From the NCBI RefSeq assembly GCF_000758825.1, contig NZ_JRMX01000005.1, positions 1 to 64,000 on the forward strand: a DNA stretch of 64,000 nt, read 5' to 3'. The stretch comes from Arcanobacterium sp. S3PF19. Its GTDB lineage: Bacteria; Actinomycetota; Actinomycetes; Actinomycetales; Actinomycetaceae. This document shows, one piece after another, positions 55,106 to 63,853 of this stretch (positions within the stretch are counted from its first letter, which is position 1; every line of letters begins with the position of its first letter). Below the pieces are notes generated by a model, which did no database searches, was not told the DNA's origin, and saw only the letters and a program-made list of their open reading frames with translations. Position numbers and translations under genes: made by a program.

Positions 55106-57772
55106 ATGCGCAGTGCAGAAATCAGAAATCGGTGGCTGGAGTATTTTGCCCGGCACAATCATAAAATTGTGCCCAGTGTGCCGCTGGTTTCCCCCGATCC
55201 TTCCATTCTTTTCACGATCGCGGGTATGGTTCCTTTTATTCCGTATATTGTGGGGACCGAGCCGGCGCCCTATCCGCGGGTGGCTTCGGTGCAGAAATGT
55301 ATTCGGACCAACGACATAGACAATGTGGGAAAAACTACGCGTCACGGCACATTTTTTCAGATGTGCGGCAATTTTTCCTTTGGCGATTATTTTAAGGAAG
55401 GCGCAATCGACCTTGCTTTCGGGCTGCTGACCTCCTCCGTTTCCGAGGGGGGATTCGGACTGGACGGCGACCGTTTGTGGGTAACGATCTGGGAAAAAGA
55501 CGACGTGGCCTACGATGCGCTGACGAAGTCCGTCGGGTTGGACCCGAAACACATCGTGAAGCTGAAGAAGGAAGAAAACTTTTGGTCTACGGGGCAGCCC
55601 GGTCCGGCCGGCGGATGTGCGGAGATTCATTATGACCGCGGCCCGGCATACGGACCGGAGGCCGTGGGCGGCACTGTGGATCCGGGGGGCGACCGCTATC
55701 TGGAAATTTGGAATCTGGTGTTTGACGAGTTTCTCCGGGGAGAAGGCGAAGGAAAAGACTTCCCCCTTTTGGGCAAACTCGAGCAGACCGCCATTGATAC
55801 GGGGGCGGGCCTGGAGAGAATTGCATTTTTGCTTCAGAACAAGGCAAATATGTATGAGACGGACCAGGTGTACCCGGTGATCGAAACGACCGGGGAGATC
55901 ACCGGCCGAAAATACGGCAGCAGCGCCCACGACGATGTTCTCATGCGTCAGATTGCCGACCATGTGCGTTCTTCGCTGATGCTTATCGGAGACGGCGTGC
56001 GTCCGGGCAACGACGGCCGCGGTTATGTGCTGCGGCGCCTGATTAGGCGTTCCGTGCGTTCAATGCGTCTGCTCGGTTACGACGAGCCCGCGCTGAAATA
56101 TCTGCTTCCTGTTTCCCGCGACGCAATGCAGGAGACGTATCCCGAGCTGGGTGCGAAATTCGCGGAAATATCCGATGTGGCATACGGCGAGGAAGATGCA
56201 TTCCGCCGCACGCTTGCGGCAGGCACGCAGATTTTTGATGTTGCGGTCAGCCGGGCGAAAAAAGAGAAAACCGTTATTTCGGGTACGGAAGCCTTTACGC
56301 TGCACGATACGTACGGTTTCCCGATCGACATCACGCTGGAAATGGCCGCCGAGGCGGGCGTGAAAGTGGACGAGCAGGGTTTCAGGGACTGCATGCAGGA
56401 GCAGAAAGACCGGGCCCGCGCGGACGCTCAGGCGAAAAAGACGGGCCATGTGGACGCATCCGTCTATCATGAGCTGCAGGAGAAGTCGGGAGGCAAAACC
56501 GATTTCCTGGGATATACGGAAGCGAAAGCCGATGCCAAAACAGTTGGTATTCTGGTTGACGGAAAACCGGTTCCCGCCGTCAGCGCGCCTTGCAGAGTGG
56601 ACGTTATTTTGGACCGTACTCCTTTCTGGGCGGAACAGGGCGGCCAGCTTGCCGATCAGGGAACGATAACCAATGCGGAGGGCGTGTTCATTCGCGTGGA
56701 GGACGTACAGATGCCCGTGAAAGGTCTGTTCGTGCACCGCGGAGAGCTTACCGAGGGGGAGCTGGTGTTGGATGCGCCTGTGCTGGCACAGATCGACACG
56801 GACCGGCGGGCACAGATTGCCCGGGCGCATACCGCCACGCATATGATCCACAAGGCACTGCACGAACACCTGGGCGAACAGGCAACGCAGGCAGGCTCGG
56901 AGAATTCTCCCTCCCGGGTACGTTTTGATTTCCGTCACGGCAGACAGGTTCCCGCGGATGTGTTTAACGCGATTGAAGCCCGGGTAAACGAGCGCCTGCG
57001 CGACAATCTTGAAGTTACCGACGAAATCATGGATATCGATGCCGCCCGTGCTTCCGGTGCGATGGCTCTTTTCGGCGAAAAATACGGAAAGAATGTGCGT
57101 GTGGTATCGATCGGCGGAAACTGGTCGAAAGAACTGTGCGCGGGCACGCATGTGAAGAATGTAGGGGAAATCGGACTGGTGACGCTGCTGGGGCAGTCTT
57201 CGGTCGGTTCGGGCGTGCGCAGAATAGAAGCACTCGTGGGAAAGGGTGCCTATGCGCAGAACGCGAAGGAGCGCGCCATTTTGGCACAGCTGGGCAATCT
57301 CGCCCATGTGCAGCCGCAGGAGCTCTGCGCGAATCTTGAAATGCTGATGGGGAAGCTGAAAAATGCCGAGAAAGAACTGGCCGCTCTGCGTCAGGACCGG
57401 GTAAAACAGCAGCTGGACAGGATTTTTGCGCAGCGTGAGAAGATAGGGGATCTCACGGTGATCTGCGCGGATTTGGGTGAAGTCGGCGCAGCGGACGATA
57501 TTCGGATGGCGGCTGTCGAGCTGCGCAACAGGCTTGCCGCGGAATCTGCGGCGGTGGCCGTGTTCGGAGTCGTCGGTGACCGTGCCTCGGTAGCGGTTGC
57601 CACTACCGCGCCCGCACGGGAAAAGGGCATTAAGGCGGGTGCCCTGGTGTCCCGGACTGCCGCGGTTCTCGGCGGCGGCGGCGGCGGAAAACCGGATATT
57701 GCCCAGGGCGGCGGTCAGAATCCTGCCGCTATTTCCCGGGCGATGGAGCATCTGCGGGCAGCTTTGGCATAA
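55106..57772 (+). CDS. alaS: Alanyl-tRNA synthetase
   Basis: This 888-residue enzyme charges tRNA-Ala. The catalytic core begins RNRWLEYFARHNH and contains CIRTNDIDNVGKTTRHGTFF (motif 2 area); the editing domain has HTATHMIHKAL and LCAGTHVKNVGEIG with the metal-binding His/Cys set; the C-terminal Ala/Gly-rich DHHA1-type domain ends with GGGGGGKPDIAQGGG. AAGGA lies upstream of the ATG. ruvX begins one base after its stop. Confidence 0.97.
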   Translation: MRSAEIRNRWLEYFARHNHKIVPSVPLVSPDPSILFTIAGMVPFIPYIVGTEPAPYPRVASVQKCIRTNDIDNVGKTTRHGTFFQMCGNFSFGDYFKEGAIDLAFGLLTSSVSEGGFGLDGDRLWVTIWEKDDVAYDALTKSVGLDPKHIVKLKKEENFWSTGQPGPAGGCAEIHYDRGPAYGPEAVGGTVDPGGDRYLEIWNLVFDEFLRGEGEGKDFPLLGKLEQTAIDTGAGLERIAFLLQNKANMYETDQVYPVIETTGEITGRKYGSSAHDDVLMRQIADHVRSSLMLIGDGVRPGNDGRGYVLRRLIRRSVRSMRLLGYDEPALKYLLPVSRDAMQETYPELGAKFAEISDVAYGEEDAFRRTLAAGTQIFDVAVSRAKKEKTVISGTEAFTLHDTYGFPIDITLEMAAEAGVKVDEQGFRDCMQEQKDRARADAQAKKTGHVDASVYHELQEKSGGKTDFLGYTEAKADAKTVGILVDGKPVPAVSAPCRVDVILDRTPFWAEQGGQLADQGTITNAEGVFIRVEDVQMPVKGLFVHRGELTEGELVLDAPVLAQIDTDRRAQIARAHTATHMIHKALHEHLGEQATQAGSENSPSRVRFDFRHGRQVPADVFNAIEARVNERLRDNLEVTDEIMDIDAARASGAMALFGEKYGKNVRVVSIGGNWSKELCAGTHVKNVGEIGLVTLLGQSSVGSGVRRIEALVGKGAYAQNAKERAILAQLGNLAHVQPQELCANLEMLMGKLKNAEKELAALRQDRVKQQLDRIFAQREKIGDLTVICADLGEVGAADDIRMAAVELRNRLAAESAAVAVFGVVGDRASVAVATTAPAREKGIKAGALVSRTAAVLGGGGGGKPDIAQGGGQNPAAISRAMEHLRAALA

Positions 57773-57773
57773 G

Positions 57774-58250
57774 ATGAGAAGCGGAGTGCGGATCGCGGTA
57801 GATGTGGGAAAGACCCGGGTGGGAATGGCAAAAACGGATTCCTCCGGGATTCTCGCGGTGCCTATCGGCACGTTTCTGCGCGAAAAAGATGATTTCCGTG
57901 CTCTGCGGGAAGCTGTTTCGTCATCCCGCATTTTGGAAATTTATGTCGGTCTGCCGCTGAACATGGACGGTACGGAAGGCAAATCCGCCCGCGATGCCAG
58001 GCGGTGGGCGCGCCGGGCGGGCAAATGGGTATGCGGGGCGCCGATCCGCTTTGTCGACGAACGCCTGACCACCGTTACGGCACACCGTCAGCTGCACGAA
58101 GCCGGCAGACGGGAAATTTCGCACAGGGCTGTTGTGGATCAGCAGGCGGCAGTTATCATTTTGGAAAGTGCTTTGGCATACGAACGGAACACGGGAAAAA
58201 TTCCGGGTATTCCCGGGGACGGAGGCAACGTTGACCGTGATTTTTCATGA
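57774..58250 (+). CDS. ruvX: RuvX/YqgF-family Holliday junction resolvase-like protein
   Basis: This 158-residue RNase H-fold protein begins VRIAVDVGKTRVGMA (first catalytic Asp) and contains IYVGLPLNMDG and FVDERLTTVTAHRQL. Family members have been implicated in processing pre-16S rRNA. The ATG at 57774 follows alaS with one base between; longer in-frame starts lie inside alaS. Its last 20 bases overlap mltG. Confidence 0.93.
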   Translation: MRSGVRIAVDVGKTRVGMAKTDSSGILAVPIGTFLREKDDFRALREAVSSSRILEIYVGLPLNMDGTEGKSARDARRWARRAGKWVCGAPIRFVDERLTTVTAHRQLHEAGRREISHRAVVDQQAAVIILESALAYERNTGKIPGIPGDGGNVDRDFS

Positions 58251-59346
58251 AGATACCGCTTTTCGGAAAAACGGACCGCGTGGGAGAATGTCTTCCCGGA
58301 AAAGAACCCTCCTCACGGGTACTGTGCTTTTGTTTACGACTGCTCTGCTGGTTTTTGCGCTGGTGGTGGCACTGCCGAAGATCATGGAAGTTATCGGCGG
58401 CACGAGTGGCAAAGATTATTCGGGCAAAGGCAGGGGAGAAGTTACCGTAACTGTTCCCGCGGGGTCCAACGGTGCGAAAATCGGGGAAATCCTGCTGCAA
58501 AAAGACGTGGTGGCTTCGGCGGAGGCTTTTGTGTCCGAATTTAAAAACAATCCGCGCGCAAATTCCATCCGGGCAGGCAGCTACCGGCTGAGGAAGAAAA
58601 TGTCGGCGGCAAACGCACTGGCCGCATTGCTGGATCCGGCTTCCCGGGCGGAAATTCGGATCACGATTCCCGAAGGATTTACGAAAGCACAGGCTGCGGC
58701 GAGAATTGCCCGACTGCTGAAAATTTCCCCGCAGAAAGTGAAAGATGCGATGGATGATGCGGCAGGTATCGGACTGCCTGCGGAATCCGGGGGAAACATC
58801 GAAGGCTGGCTTGCCCCTCTTACCTATGAATTCGCTCCGGACACGGATGTGAAATCGGTTTTGAAAAAGATGGTTTCCTGTCAGGTGAAAAAATTGGAGA
58901 AGGCGGGCGTGGACCCAGGCAGCCGGCAGAGAGTTCTCACGGTAGCCTCGATTGTCGAGCGTGAGGTAAGCTGGCACGAATATTACGGCAAAGTAGCCCG
59001 CGTAATTGAAAACCGTCTCAAATCGGATTCCGAATCCCACGGACTGCTGCAGATGGATTCAACCGTAATGTACGGAGTGGGGAAGACTTCCGGTATCCCG
59101 GGAGCGGACGATTTGGCAAACGACAATCCATACAATACGTATATACATCCGGGGCTTCCCCCGGCGCCCATTTCTTCCCCCGGCGCGGATGCGATTCGGG
59201 CGGCGGCGAATCCGACACCCGGTGACTGGCTGTATTTTGTGACCGTTAATCTCGATTCCGGTGAAACGCAGTTCACCACGACGCTTTCCGAACATCAGAA
59301 GTATGTGCAGGAATTTAAAGACTGGTATGCAAAAAACAGAAAATAA
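58231..59346 (+). CDS. mltG: Endolytic murein transglycosylase MltG
   Basis: This 371-residue membrane-bound enzyme cleaves nascent glycan strands during peptidoglycan synthesis. It has a cytosolic N-terminus, a membrane helix (about 26-48), a LysM-like segment (VTVPAGSNGAKIGEIL) and the YceG catalytic domain with VASIVEREVS (catalytic Glu), LQMDSTVMYGVG and NPYNTYIHPGLPPAPI. I chose TTG at 58231 since GGAGG lies exactly five bases upstream; this gives a 20-base overlap with ruvX. Other in-frame starts are less well supported. Confidence 0.93.
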   Translation: MTVIFHEDTAFRKNGPRGRMSSRKRTLLTGTVLLFTTALLVFALVVALPKIMEVIGGTSGKDYSGKGRGEVTVTVPAGSNGAKIGEILLQKDVVASAEAFVSEFKNNPRANSIRAGSYRLRKKMSAANALAALLDPASRAEIRITIPEGFTKAQAAARIARLLKISPQKVKDAMDDAAGIGLPAESGGNIEGWLAPLTYEFAPDTDVKSVLKKMVSCQVKKLEKAGVDPGSRQRVLTVASIVEREVSWHEYYGKVARVIENRLKSDSESHGLLQMDSTVMYGVGKTSGIPGADDLANDNPYNTYIHPGLPPAPISSPGADAIRAAANPTPGDWLYFVTVNLDSGETQFTTTLSEHQKYVQEFKDWYAKNRK

Positions 59347-60136
59347 GCCGGCCGGCGAGCGCCCCGGAATCGGAATAATCGGTGCGGTGCGCAATGGGCG
59401 GGAACTGCGCCGGGCGGCAGCTCTGTGCGGAATCCGGGCGGTGTCCGTGCCTGCCCAAGACGCGGAGGGTATTTTGGCCGATCCGCACTGCCCTCTGGCG
59501 GGAGCGGTTTTCTGTTCGGATGCTTTCGGCGGAAAGTTGGCTTTTGACATGCTCGATGAGCAGGCAAAATTGACAGGCCGTACCGATACCGCCGTGCTGC
59601 AGCCCGCCGGAGGCTCCCGGCTGCTTGTTGGGTTTAATACCCGCCTTGCCGGTATCTCCGATACACTGCGCGCTTTTTTTCCGGTTCCCCCGCGCCGCTG
59701 TCTGGTACTGGGCAGTTCCCGGTATGCCGCGGAAATGCTGATGGTTTTGCCGCAGTTTCGTGACCTGGAAACCGAGGCTGCCGTAGATGCGCGGGATATT
59801 GCTTCTCCGGTGTCGCTTGCGATCCGGAAACTGGGTCTTTCCGTACATTGCCATACATTCGCGGATATCGGCCGGGCAGTGGCTGCGGCGGATCTGCTGA
59901 TCGTGGCCGATCCGCCTCCGTGTGCTTCGTTTCTGCGGGAGAATTACGGTTCCGCGCTGCGGGGAAAGACTGTTTTTCTGGCTTCACCGCAGGAGTCCGC
60001 AGCCGAGGCGGAGAGATTCGCCAAATATCTGCCCGGCTGCGTAATTTCGGAAAAACCGGTCGGCGTGTTTCAGACGCTGGCACAGATACGGCTCCTGGCA
60101 GGAAAATCTTTGAATTTTTCGGATTTGTGTGGATAG
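59327..60136 (+). CDS. Degenerate shikimate-dehydrogenase-like (AroE-like) protein
   Basis: This 269-residue protein sits where aroE normally follows mltG and keeps its outline: an N-terminal GIGIIGAV strand, an LLVGFNTRLAGISDTL segment matching AroE's LVG-NTD-G, and a Rossmann-like CLVLGSSRYAAEMLMVL helix. However, the catalytic Lys segment (VTIPHK type) is absent and the catalytic Asp of NTD is Arg (NTR), and the GXGGAA nucleotide loop is GSSRYAA. Enzymatic activity as shikimate dehydrogenase is therefore unlikely. The reading frame is intact, so it may be repurposed or in early decay. The ATG lies within the last 20 bases of mltG. Confidence 0.7.
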   Translation: MQKTENKPAGERPGIGIIGAVRNGRELRRAAALCGIRAVSVPAQDAEGILADPHCPLAGAVFCSDAFGGKLAFDMLDEQAKLTGRTDTAVLQPAGGSRLLVGFNTRLAGISDTLRAFFPVPPRRCLVLGSSRYAAEMLMVLPQFRDLETEAAVDARDIASPVSLAIRKLGLSVHCHTFADIGRAVAAADLLIVADPPPCASFLRENYGSALRGKTVFLASPQESAAEAERFAKYLPGCVISEKPVGVFQTLAQIRLLAGKSLNFSDLCG

Positions 60137-60162
60137 TTTCCGCTGCCCGCAGGCAGATCTTT

Positions 60163-60168
60163 TACAGT
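60163..60168 (+). promoter_or_regulatory. -10 element TACAGT before the A24-like gene (leaderless)
   Basis: TACAGT, then GGAACC, then ATG at 60175. The GGA in the gap is too close to the ATG to be a normal ribosome binding site. Confidence 0.4.
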
Positions 60169-60174
60169 GGAACC

Positions 60175-60639
60175 ATGTATTTTTGTCTGAATCAGCCTTT
60201 TGCGCTGCAGAACATCTTTTTTCTCGGAATCATAATTCCGCTGGCGGTAAACGCGGCGGCCGATTTTCGCCGGCGCATTGTTTATCCTGCGCTTACACAC
60301 CTGTCGGCACTGATTTTTACCTTTTCGGCGGCGTATAATTTCTACCGCGGAGTTCTTTCGCCGCAGACGGCGGCTGTCTCTGCCGCCGTGGCGCTGTGCT
60401 GTGAACTGATTCTGTTTTGCGGATGGAAAGCGGGGCTTATCGGAAAAGGCGATTTAAGGATTTTTGCGGTTACGCTGCCGCTGGTCGGTCTGCGGGGAGC
60501 GGAACGGATTCTGTTTCATCTCGCGGGTGCGGGACTTTTCACGGTTGCCGTGGGTTTGCTGTGCAAAAACGCAAACACCCGCGAAATCCCGATGGCGCCC
60601 GGCATCGTGGTATCTTTGGCGGCAGTAAGTCTGCTGTGA
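60175..60639 (+). CDS. A24 prepilin-peptidase-like membrane protein
   Basis: This 154-residue protein has about five membrane segments. Asp30 in AADFRRRIVYPALT matches the first catalytic aspartate region of type IV prepilin peptidases (D-R-R-IPN type), and Asp93 in GKGDLR matches the GXGD motif with Arg instead of the usual Lys. It is a short form lacking the methylase domain. A gene of this family lies just after aroE in mycobacteria and corynebacteria. No pilin genes are nearby, so its substrate is unknown. Confidence 0.68.
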   Translation: MYFCLNQPFALQNIFFLGIIIPLAVNAAADFRRRIVYPALTHLSALIFTFSAAYNFYRGVLSPQTAAVSAAVALCCELILFCGWKAGLIGKGDLRIFAVTLPLVGLRGAERILFHLAGAGLFTVAVGLLCKNANTREIPMAPGIVVSLAAVSLL

Positions 60640-60676
60640 ATTTAACGGAAAAATACGCTATCGGTATGGAGAACGA

Positions 60677-61213
60677 ATGACGTTGGTCTTTATTGTGGGG
60701 GTAAGCGGCACAGGCAAGCACAGGCTTCTTCTGCGTCTGCAGGAGCACGGCTGGAACTGTGCCGATTTGCGGCGTTTTCCCGCATCGGATTCCGATTCTT
60801 TTTCCGCGTCGGTGATGGCCGGGGATTATGAAAAACTTGATGAGGACCTGAGCCGGGGAATTGCTCTTCTCGCCGCTGATGCCCGTTCCCGCCCCGGGGA
60901 ACATTTTGCGGTTGCCGTTCCCGAACTCGTATTTGAGCTGCCGAAATTGGGTTATTCAAAAGCGTTTTCCCGATTTCGGATTTGTGCGGAAGAATGTGGC
61001 GTGTTGCCGGTCTGTCTGCAGAGCGATCTGTCCTGCCTGGTGAGAAAAAACGGATTGTTTGGCGCAAAATCGCAGTTTATTATGCCAAGACGGGTATTGC
61101 GCGAAAAAATCGGGCAGCTGAACAGAATCTGGGACACTTTTTCCGTATTGCGTATCGATACTTCCGCAGGTGTGGAGGAAGCGGTAAAGCAAGTAATTCT
61201 ACACTCATTTTAA
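60677..61213 (+). CDS. Degenerate shikimate-kinase-like (AroK-like) protein
   Basis: This 178-residue protein has an N-terminal P-loop-like GVSGTGKH at residues 8-15, in which the Ser/Thr that follows the Lys in all active P-loops is His. The C-terminal half (VCLQSDLSCLVRKNG, then VLREKIGQLNRIWDTFSVLRID and GVEEAVKQVI) aligns by eye with the end of AroK, including the arginine-bearing lid region and the last strand-helix. The shikimate-binding DTD, GGG and RPLL motifs are not present. It lies where aroK would be, just before efp. Kinase activity is doubtful. Confidence 0.65.
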   Translation: MTLVFIVGVSGTGKHRLLLRLQEHGWNCADLRRFPASDSDSFSASVMAGDYEKLDEDLSRGIALLAADARSRPGEHFAVAVPELVFELPKLGYSKAFSRFRICAEECGVLPVCLQSDLSCLVRKNGLFGAKSQFIMPRRVLREKIGQLNRIWDTFSVLRIDTSAGVEEAVKQVILHSF

Positions 61214-61300
61214 GCCCGCGATGGAAGACGGGCCGGTATATTGGGTATTCTGAAAAAGGACTGTTCATTTCGTGCGTAAGCACAAAACGATAGGATATTT

Positions 61301-61858
61301 ATGGCTACTACCAATGATCTGAAAAACGGAATGGTATTGAAAATTGACAACCAGCTGTGGCAGGTTGTTGAATTTCAGCATGTCAAGCCGGGCAAGGGGC
61401 CGGCTTTTGTGCGCACCAAAATTAAAAACGTGCTTTCCGGAAAGAATGTGGATAAAACGTTCAATGCCGGCGTGAAGGTGGAAACCGCCACGGTTGACCG
61501 CCGCGACATGCAGTATCTGTACAACGACGGCACGGATTATATTTTTATGGATCTGGAGACGTATGAGCAGCTTCCGATTTCCGCCGAAATAATCGGGGAC
61601 CAAAAGTATTTTATGTTGGAGAACCAGAACGTGGTTGTGGCAACGAACGACGGTACGGTGCTGTTTGTGGAGCTGCCTTCTTCGGTGGTTTTGGAAATTA
61701 CGCATACCGAACCCGGTCTGCAGGGGGACCGCTCCAATGCGGGCACCAAACCGGCCACCCTGGAAACGGGATATGAGATTCAGGTGCCGCTGTTTGTTGA
61801 AGAGGGAGTAAAGATTAAGGTTGATACGCGCACGGGAGAATACATCAACCGCGCTTAA
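61301..61858 (+). CDS. efp: Elongation factor P
   Basis: This 185-residue three-domain protein relieves ribosome stalling at consecutive prolines. It shows the N-terminal KOW-like domain with the loop VKPGKGPAF carrying the tip Lys (unmodified or differently modified in actinobacteria), and two OB domains ending [17 protein letters not shown] lies near the ATG. It is followed by nusB in the standard order. Confidence 0.97.
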   Translation: MATTNDLKNGMVLKIDNQLWQVVEFQHVKPGKGPAFVRTKIKNVLSGKNVDKTFNAGVKVETATVDRRDMQYLYNDGTDYIFMDLETYEQLPISAEIIGDQKYFMLENQNVVVATNDGTVLFVELPSSVVLEITHTEPGLQGDRSNAGTKPATLETGYEIQVPLFVEEGVKIKVDTRTGEYINRA

Positions 61859-61902
61859 ACCGCGGGGCAGTGTTTTCGGGAATTTGCGGGAGATTTTTAA
61901 CT

Positions 61903-62376
61903 GTGGCTGAAACTCGGCGTCGTCACGACGGTAAACGAAAAGGTCGTTCTGTGCAGCGTCAGCGTGCGCTGGATGTTTTGTTTGAGGCTGATGCGAAGCA
62001 GATTGCCCCCGAATCGCTGGAAGAACTGCTGAACGGAAGAAAAGTTGTTTCTACCGCGCAGCAGCCCATCGGTGATTACGGGGTGCAGATTGTGCGGACC
62101 TATGCGAATTGGGCGGACGACGTCGATTCCATGATCGAAGCGGCTTCGCCGGCCTGGTCGGTGTCCAGGATGAGCGCGGTAGACAGAAATCTGCTGCGGA
62201 TCGGAGCCGTGGAACTGATGTATCTGGAAGTGGACAAACCGATTGTGGTTACGGAAATTGCAAATTTGGCGCGGGATTTTTCCACGGATAAGGCAGTCGG
62301 ATTTGTGATGGGCGTGTTGAACCGGATTGACGAAATCCGCCGGGCGGAAACGGCCGGCAAATCCGGCGATTCCTGA
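61903..62376 (+). CDS. nusB: Transcription antitermination factor NusB
   Basis: This 157-residue all-helical protein, with NusE and NusG, prevents early termination in rRNA operons. It has an N-terminal basic segment, VQRQRALDVLFEADAK (BoxA-binding side) and WSVSRMSAVDRNLLRIGAVEL. I chose the GTG at 61903 with GGGAG about ten bases upstream; a longer in-frame start at 61870 is not supported. A very strong terminator follows. Confidence 0.93.
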   Translation: MAETRRRHDGKRKGRSVQRQRALDVLFEADAKQIAPESLEELLNGRKVVSTAQQPIGDYGVQIVRTYANWADDVDSMIEAASPAWSVSRMSAVDRNLLRIGAVELMYLEVDKPIVVTEIANLARDFSTDKAVGFVMGVLNRIDEIRRAETAGKSGDS

Positions 62377-62397
62377 GATATCTTATCTACCTGCTCT

Positions 62398-62445
62398 AAT
62401 GCTGTGCGGAGAAACCGGTATGCGGTTTCTCCGCACAGCATTTTC
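62398..62445 (+). terminator. Strong intrinsic terminator of the efp-nusB operon
   Basis: A 19-bp perfect stem (62398-62416 with 62424-62442) with a 7-base loop runs into TTTT. Confidence 0.93.
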
Positions 62446-62581
62446 ATGCCCCGGAAAAAACATAAATTAGACCGGTGCAAGAAAAATGCCGAAATCTATC
62501 CGATTTCCTTTTATTCGCGCTAATATGTGAATACATGAACACTAAGTACATGGATATCGTCACGCAATAGAGGAGGTTGTG

Positions 62582-62893
62582 ATGGCTCTTCCAAAGCTCA
62601 CTGTGGAACAACGTAAGGCCGCCTTGGAGAAAGCGGCACTGGTTCGGCGCCAGCGCGCAGAACTGAAGCAGAATCTCAAAGAAGGAAAGATCAGACTTTC
62701 CGAGGTACTTCGGATGGGCACGGAAAACGATATTGCCGGAAAACTTAAGGTAAGCGCTCTTCTTACCTCACTTTCCGGAGTCGGTACGGCGAAAGCCAAG
62801 GCATGCATGGAGGAGATCGGAATTTCCGAATCCCGCCGTGTGGCCGGTCTCGGACCAAACCAATCGAAGGCTCTTATCGAGCGGTTTGGCTGA
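62582..62893 (+). CDS. mihF: Mycobacterial-type integration host factor (mIHF)
   Basis: This 103-residue nucleoid protein carries the actinobacterial mIHF pattern: MALPKLTVEQRKAALEKA at the N-terminus, a basic helical middle and the helix-two-turn-helix LLTSLSGVGTAKAKACM with GLGPNQSKAL at the end. It compacts DNA and supports site-specific recombination. The ATG at 62582 has AGGAGG five bases upstream; TAATAT at 62521-62526 is a likely -10. It lies directly upstream of gmk, as in other actinobacteria. Confidence 0.94.
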   Translation: MALPKLTVEQRKAALEKAALVRRQRAELKQNLKEGKIRLSEVLRMGTENDIAGKLKVSALLTSLSGVGTAKAKACMEEIGISESRRVAGLGPNQSKALIERFG

Positions 62894-62912
62894 CGCCAAT
62901 ATCCGGTCCCCG

Positions 62913-62949
62913 AACCCGAAGTATGCATATACTTCGGGTTTGACTTTTT
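62913..62949 (+). terminator. Intrinsic terminator between mihF and gmk
   Basis: AACCCGAAGTAT (62913-62924) pairs with ATACTTCGGGTT (62929-62940) across GCAT, followed by TGACTTTTT. Confidence 0.88.
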
Positions 62950-62962
62950 AACGGTGTTTTTT

Positions 62963-62968
62963 CACAAT
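62963..62968 (+). promoter_or_regulatory. -10-like element CACAAT of gmk (leaderless)
   Basis: CACAAT is followed by six bases and the ATG at 62975. It comes after the mihF terminator, so gmk needs its own promoter here. Confidence 0.35.
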
Positions 62969-62974
62969 AAGCCT

Positions 62975-63541
62975 ATGAGCGATACTCATCCCAATGTATA
63001 TGTTGTGTGCGGACCGACTGCGGTGGGCAAAGGCACGGTGCTCAAAGAGGTATTTGCCCACAGCGACCGGCTGTGGTACTCGGTTTCGGCCACTACGCGT
63101 TCTCCCCGTCCGGGGGAAATAAACGGAAAAGATTATTATTTTGTTTCCCGGGCGGAGTTTGACAGGATGATTGCAGACAACCGGATGCTGGAGTGGGCAA
63201 CCGTGCATAAAGTTCACCGTTACGGCACGCCGCGCGAGCCCGTGCTGCAGGCACTTGCCGCCGGCAAAATTGCCGTGCTGGAACTCGATTTGGCCGGTGC
63301 GCGGCAGGTGCGGAAAACCATGCCGGAAGCAAAACAGATTTTTATTGCCCCGCCGTCATGGGAGGCGCTGAAACAGCGGCTGATCGGCCGGGGTACGGAA
63401 GACGCGGCCGAGCAGGAGCGCCGTCTTGCCACCGCGCGTGTCGAGCTGGCGGCACAGGATGAATTCGACGAAATCGTGATTAATGATTCAGTGGCTAATG
63501 CCACCCGGAAAATACTGCACATTATGGGTATTAATCAGTAA
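62975..63541 (+). CDS. gmk: Guanylate kinase
   Basis: This 188-residue enzyme phosphorylates GMP/dGMP. The P-loop is GPTAVGKGT (the Gly after Lys is the common actinobacterial variant), followed by VSATTRSPRPGEINGKDYYF for GMP binding and a lid with LIGRGTEDA. The ATG at 62975 has no ribosome binding site. It starts the gmk-rpoZ-coaBC group. Confidence 0.96.
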   Translation: MSDTHPNVYVVCGPTAVGKGTVLKEVFAHSDRLWYSVSATTRSPRPGEINGKDYYFVSRAEFDRMIADNRMLEWATVHKVHRYGTPREPVLQALAAGKIAVLELDLAGARQVRKTMPEAKQIFIAPPSWEALKQRLIGRGTEDAAEQERRLATARVELAAQDEFDEIVINDSVANATRKILHIMGINQ

Positions 63542-63583
63542 AATTAGATGTTGCACGTGTGATACTCAGTTTGAGAGGTATGA

Positions 63584-63853
63584 ATGTACGGTACTACACC
63601 AAATCCGGAAGGAATTACCAAACCCGCCATCGACGATCTGCTCAGTAAGGTTGATTCGAAGTATTCGCTGGTTGTGTTCGGCGCTGCCCGTGCGCGTCAG
63701 ATCAACTCGTATCGGCAGGAGATGAAGTCCGGGGATGTGAACGTGACCAATATCGGTCCGTTGGTTCCTTCCACGCCCGAAGACAAGCCGCTGTCCATCG
63801 CACTTGAGGAAATTGCACAGGATAAGCTGGAAATGACTGTCGAAGGCGAATGA
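63584..63853 (+). CDS. rpoZ: DNA-directed RNA polymerase omega subunit
   Basis: This 89-residue protein contains the omega pattern [28 protein letters not shown] and the [15 protein letters not shown] helix. It stabilises assembly of the beta' subunit. GAGAGG lies five bases before the ATG. It overlaps coaBC by four bases (ATGA). Confidence 0.94.
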   Translation: MYGTTPNPEGITKPAIDDLLSKVDSKYSLVVFGAARARQINSYRQEMKSGDVNVTNIGPLVPSTPEDKPLSIALEEIAQDKLEMTVEGE

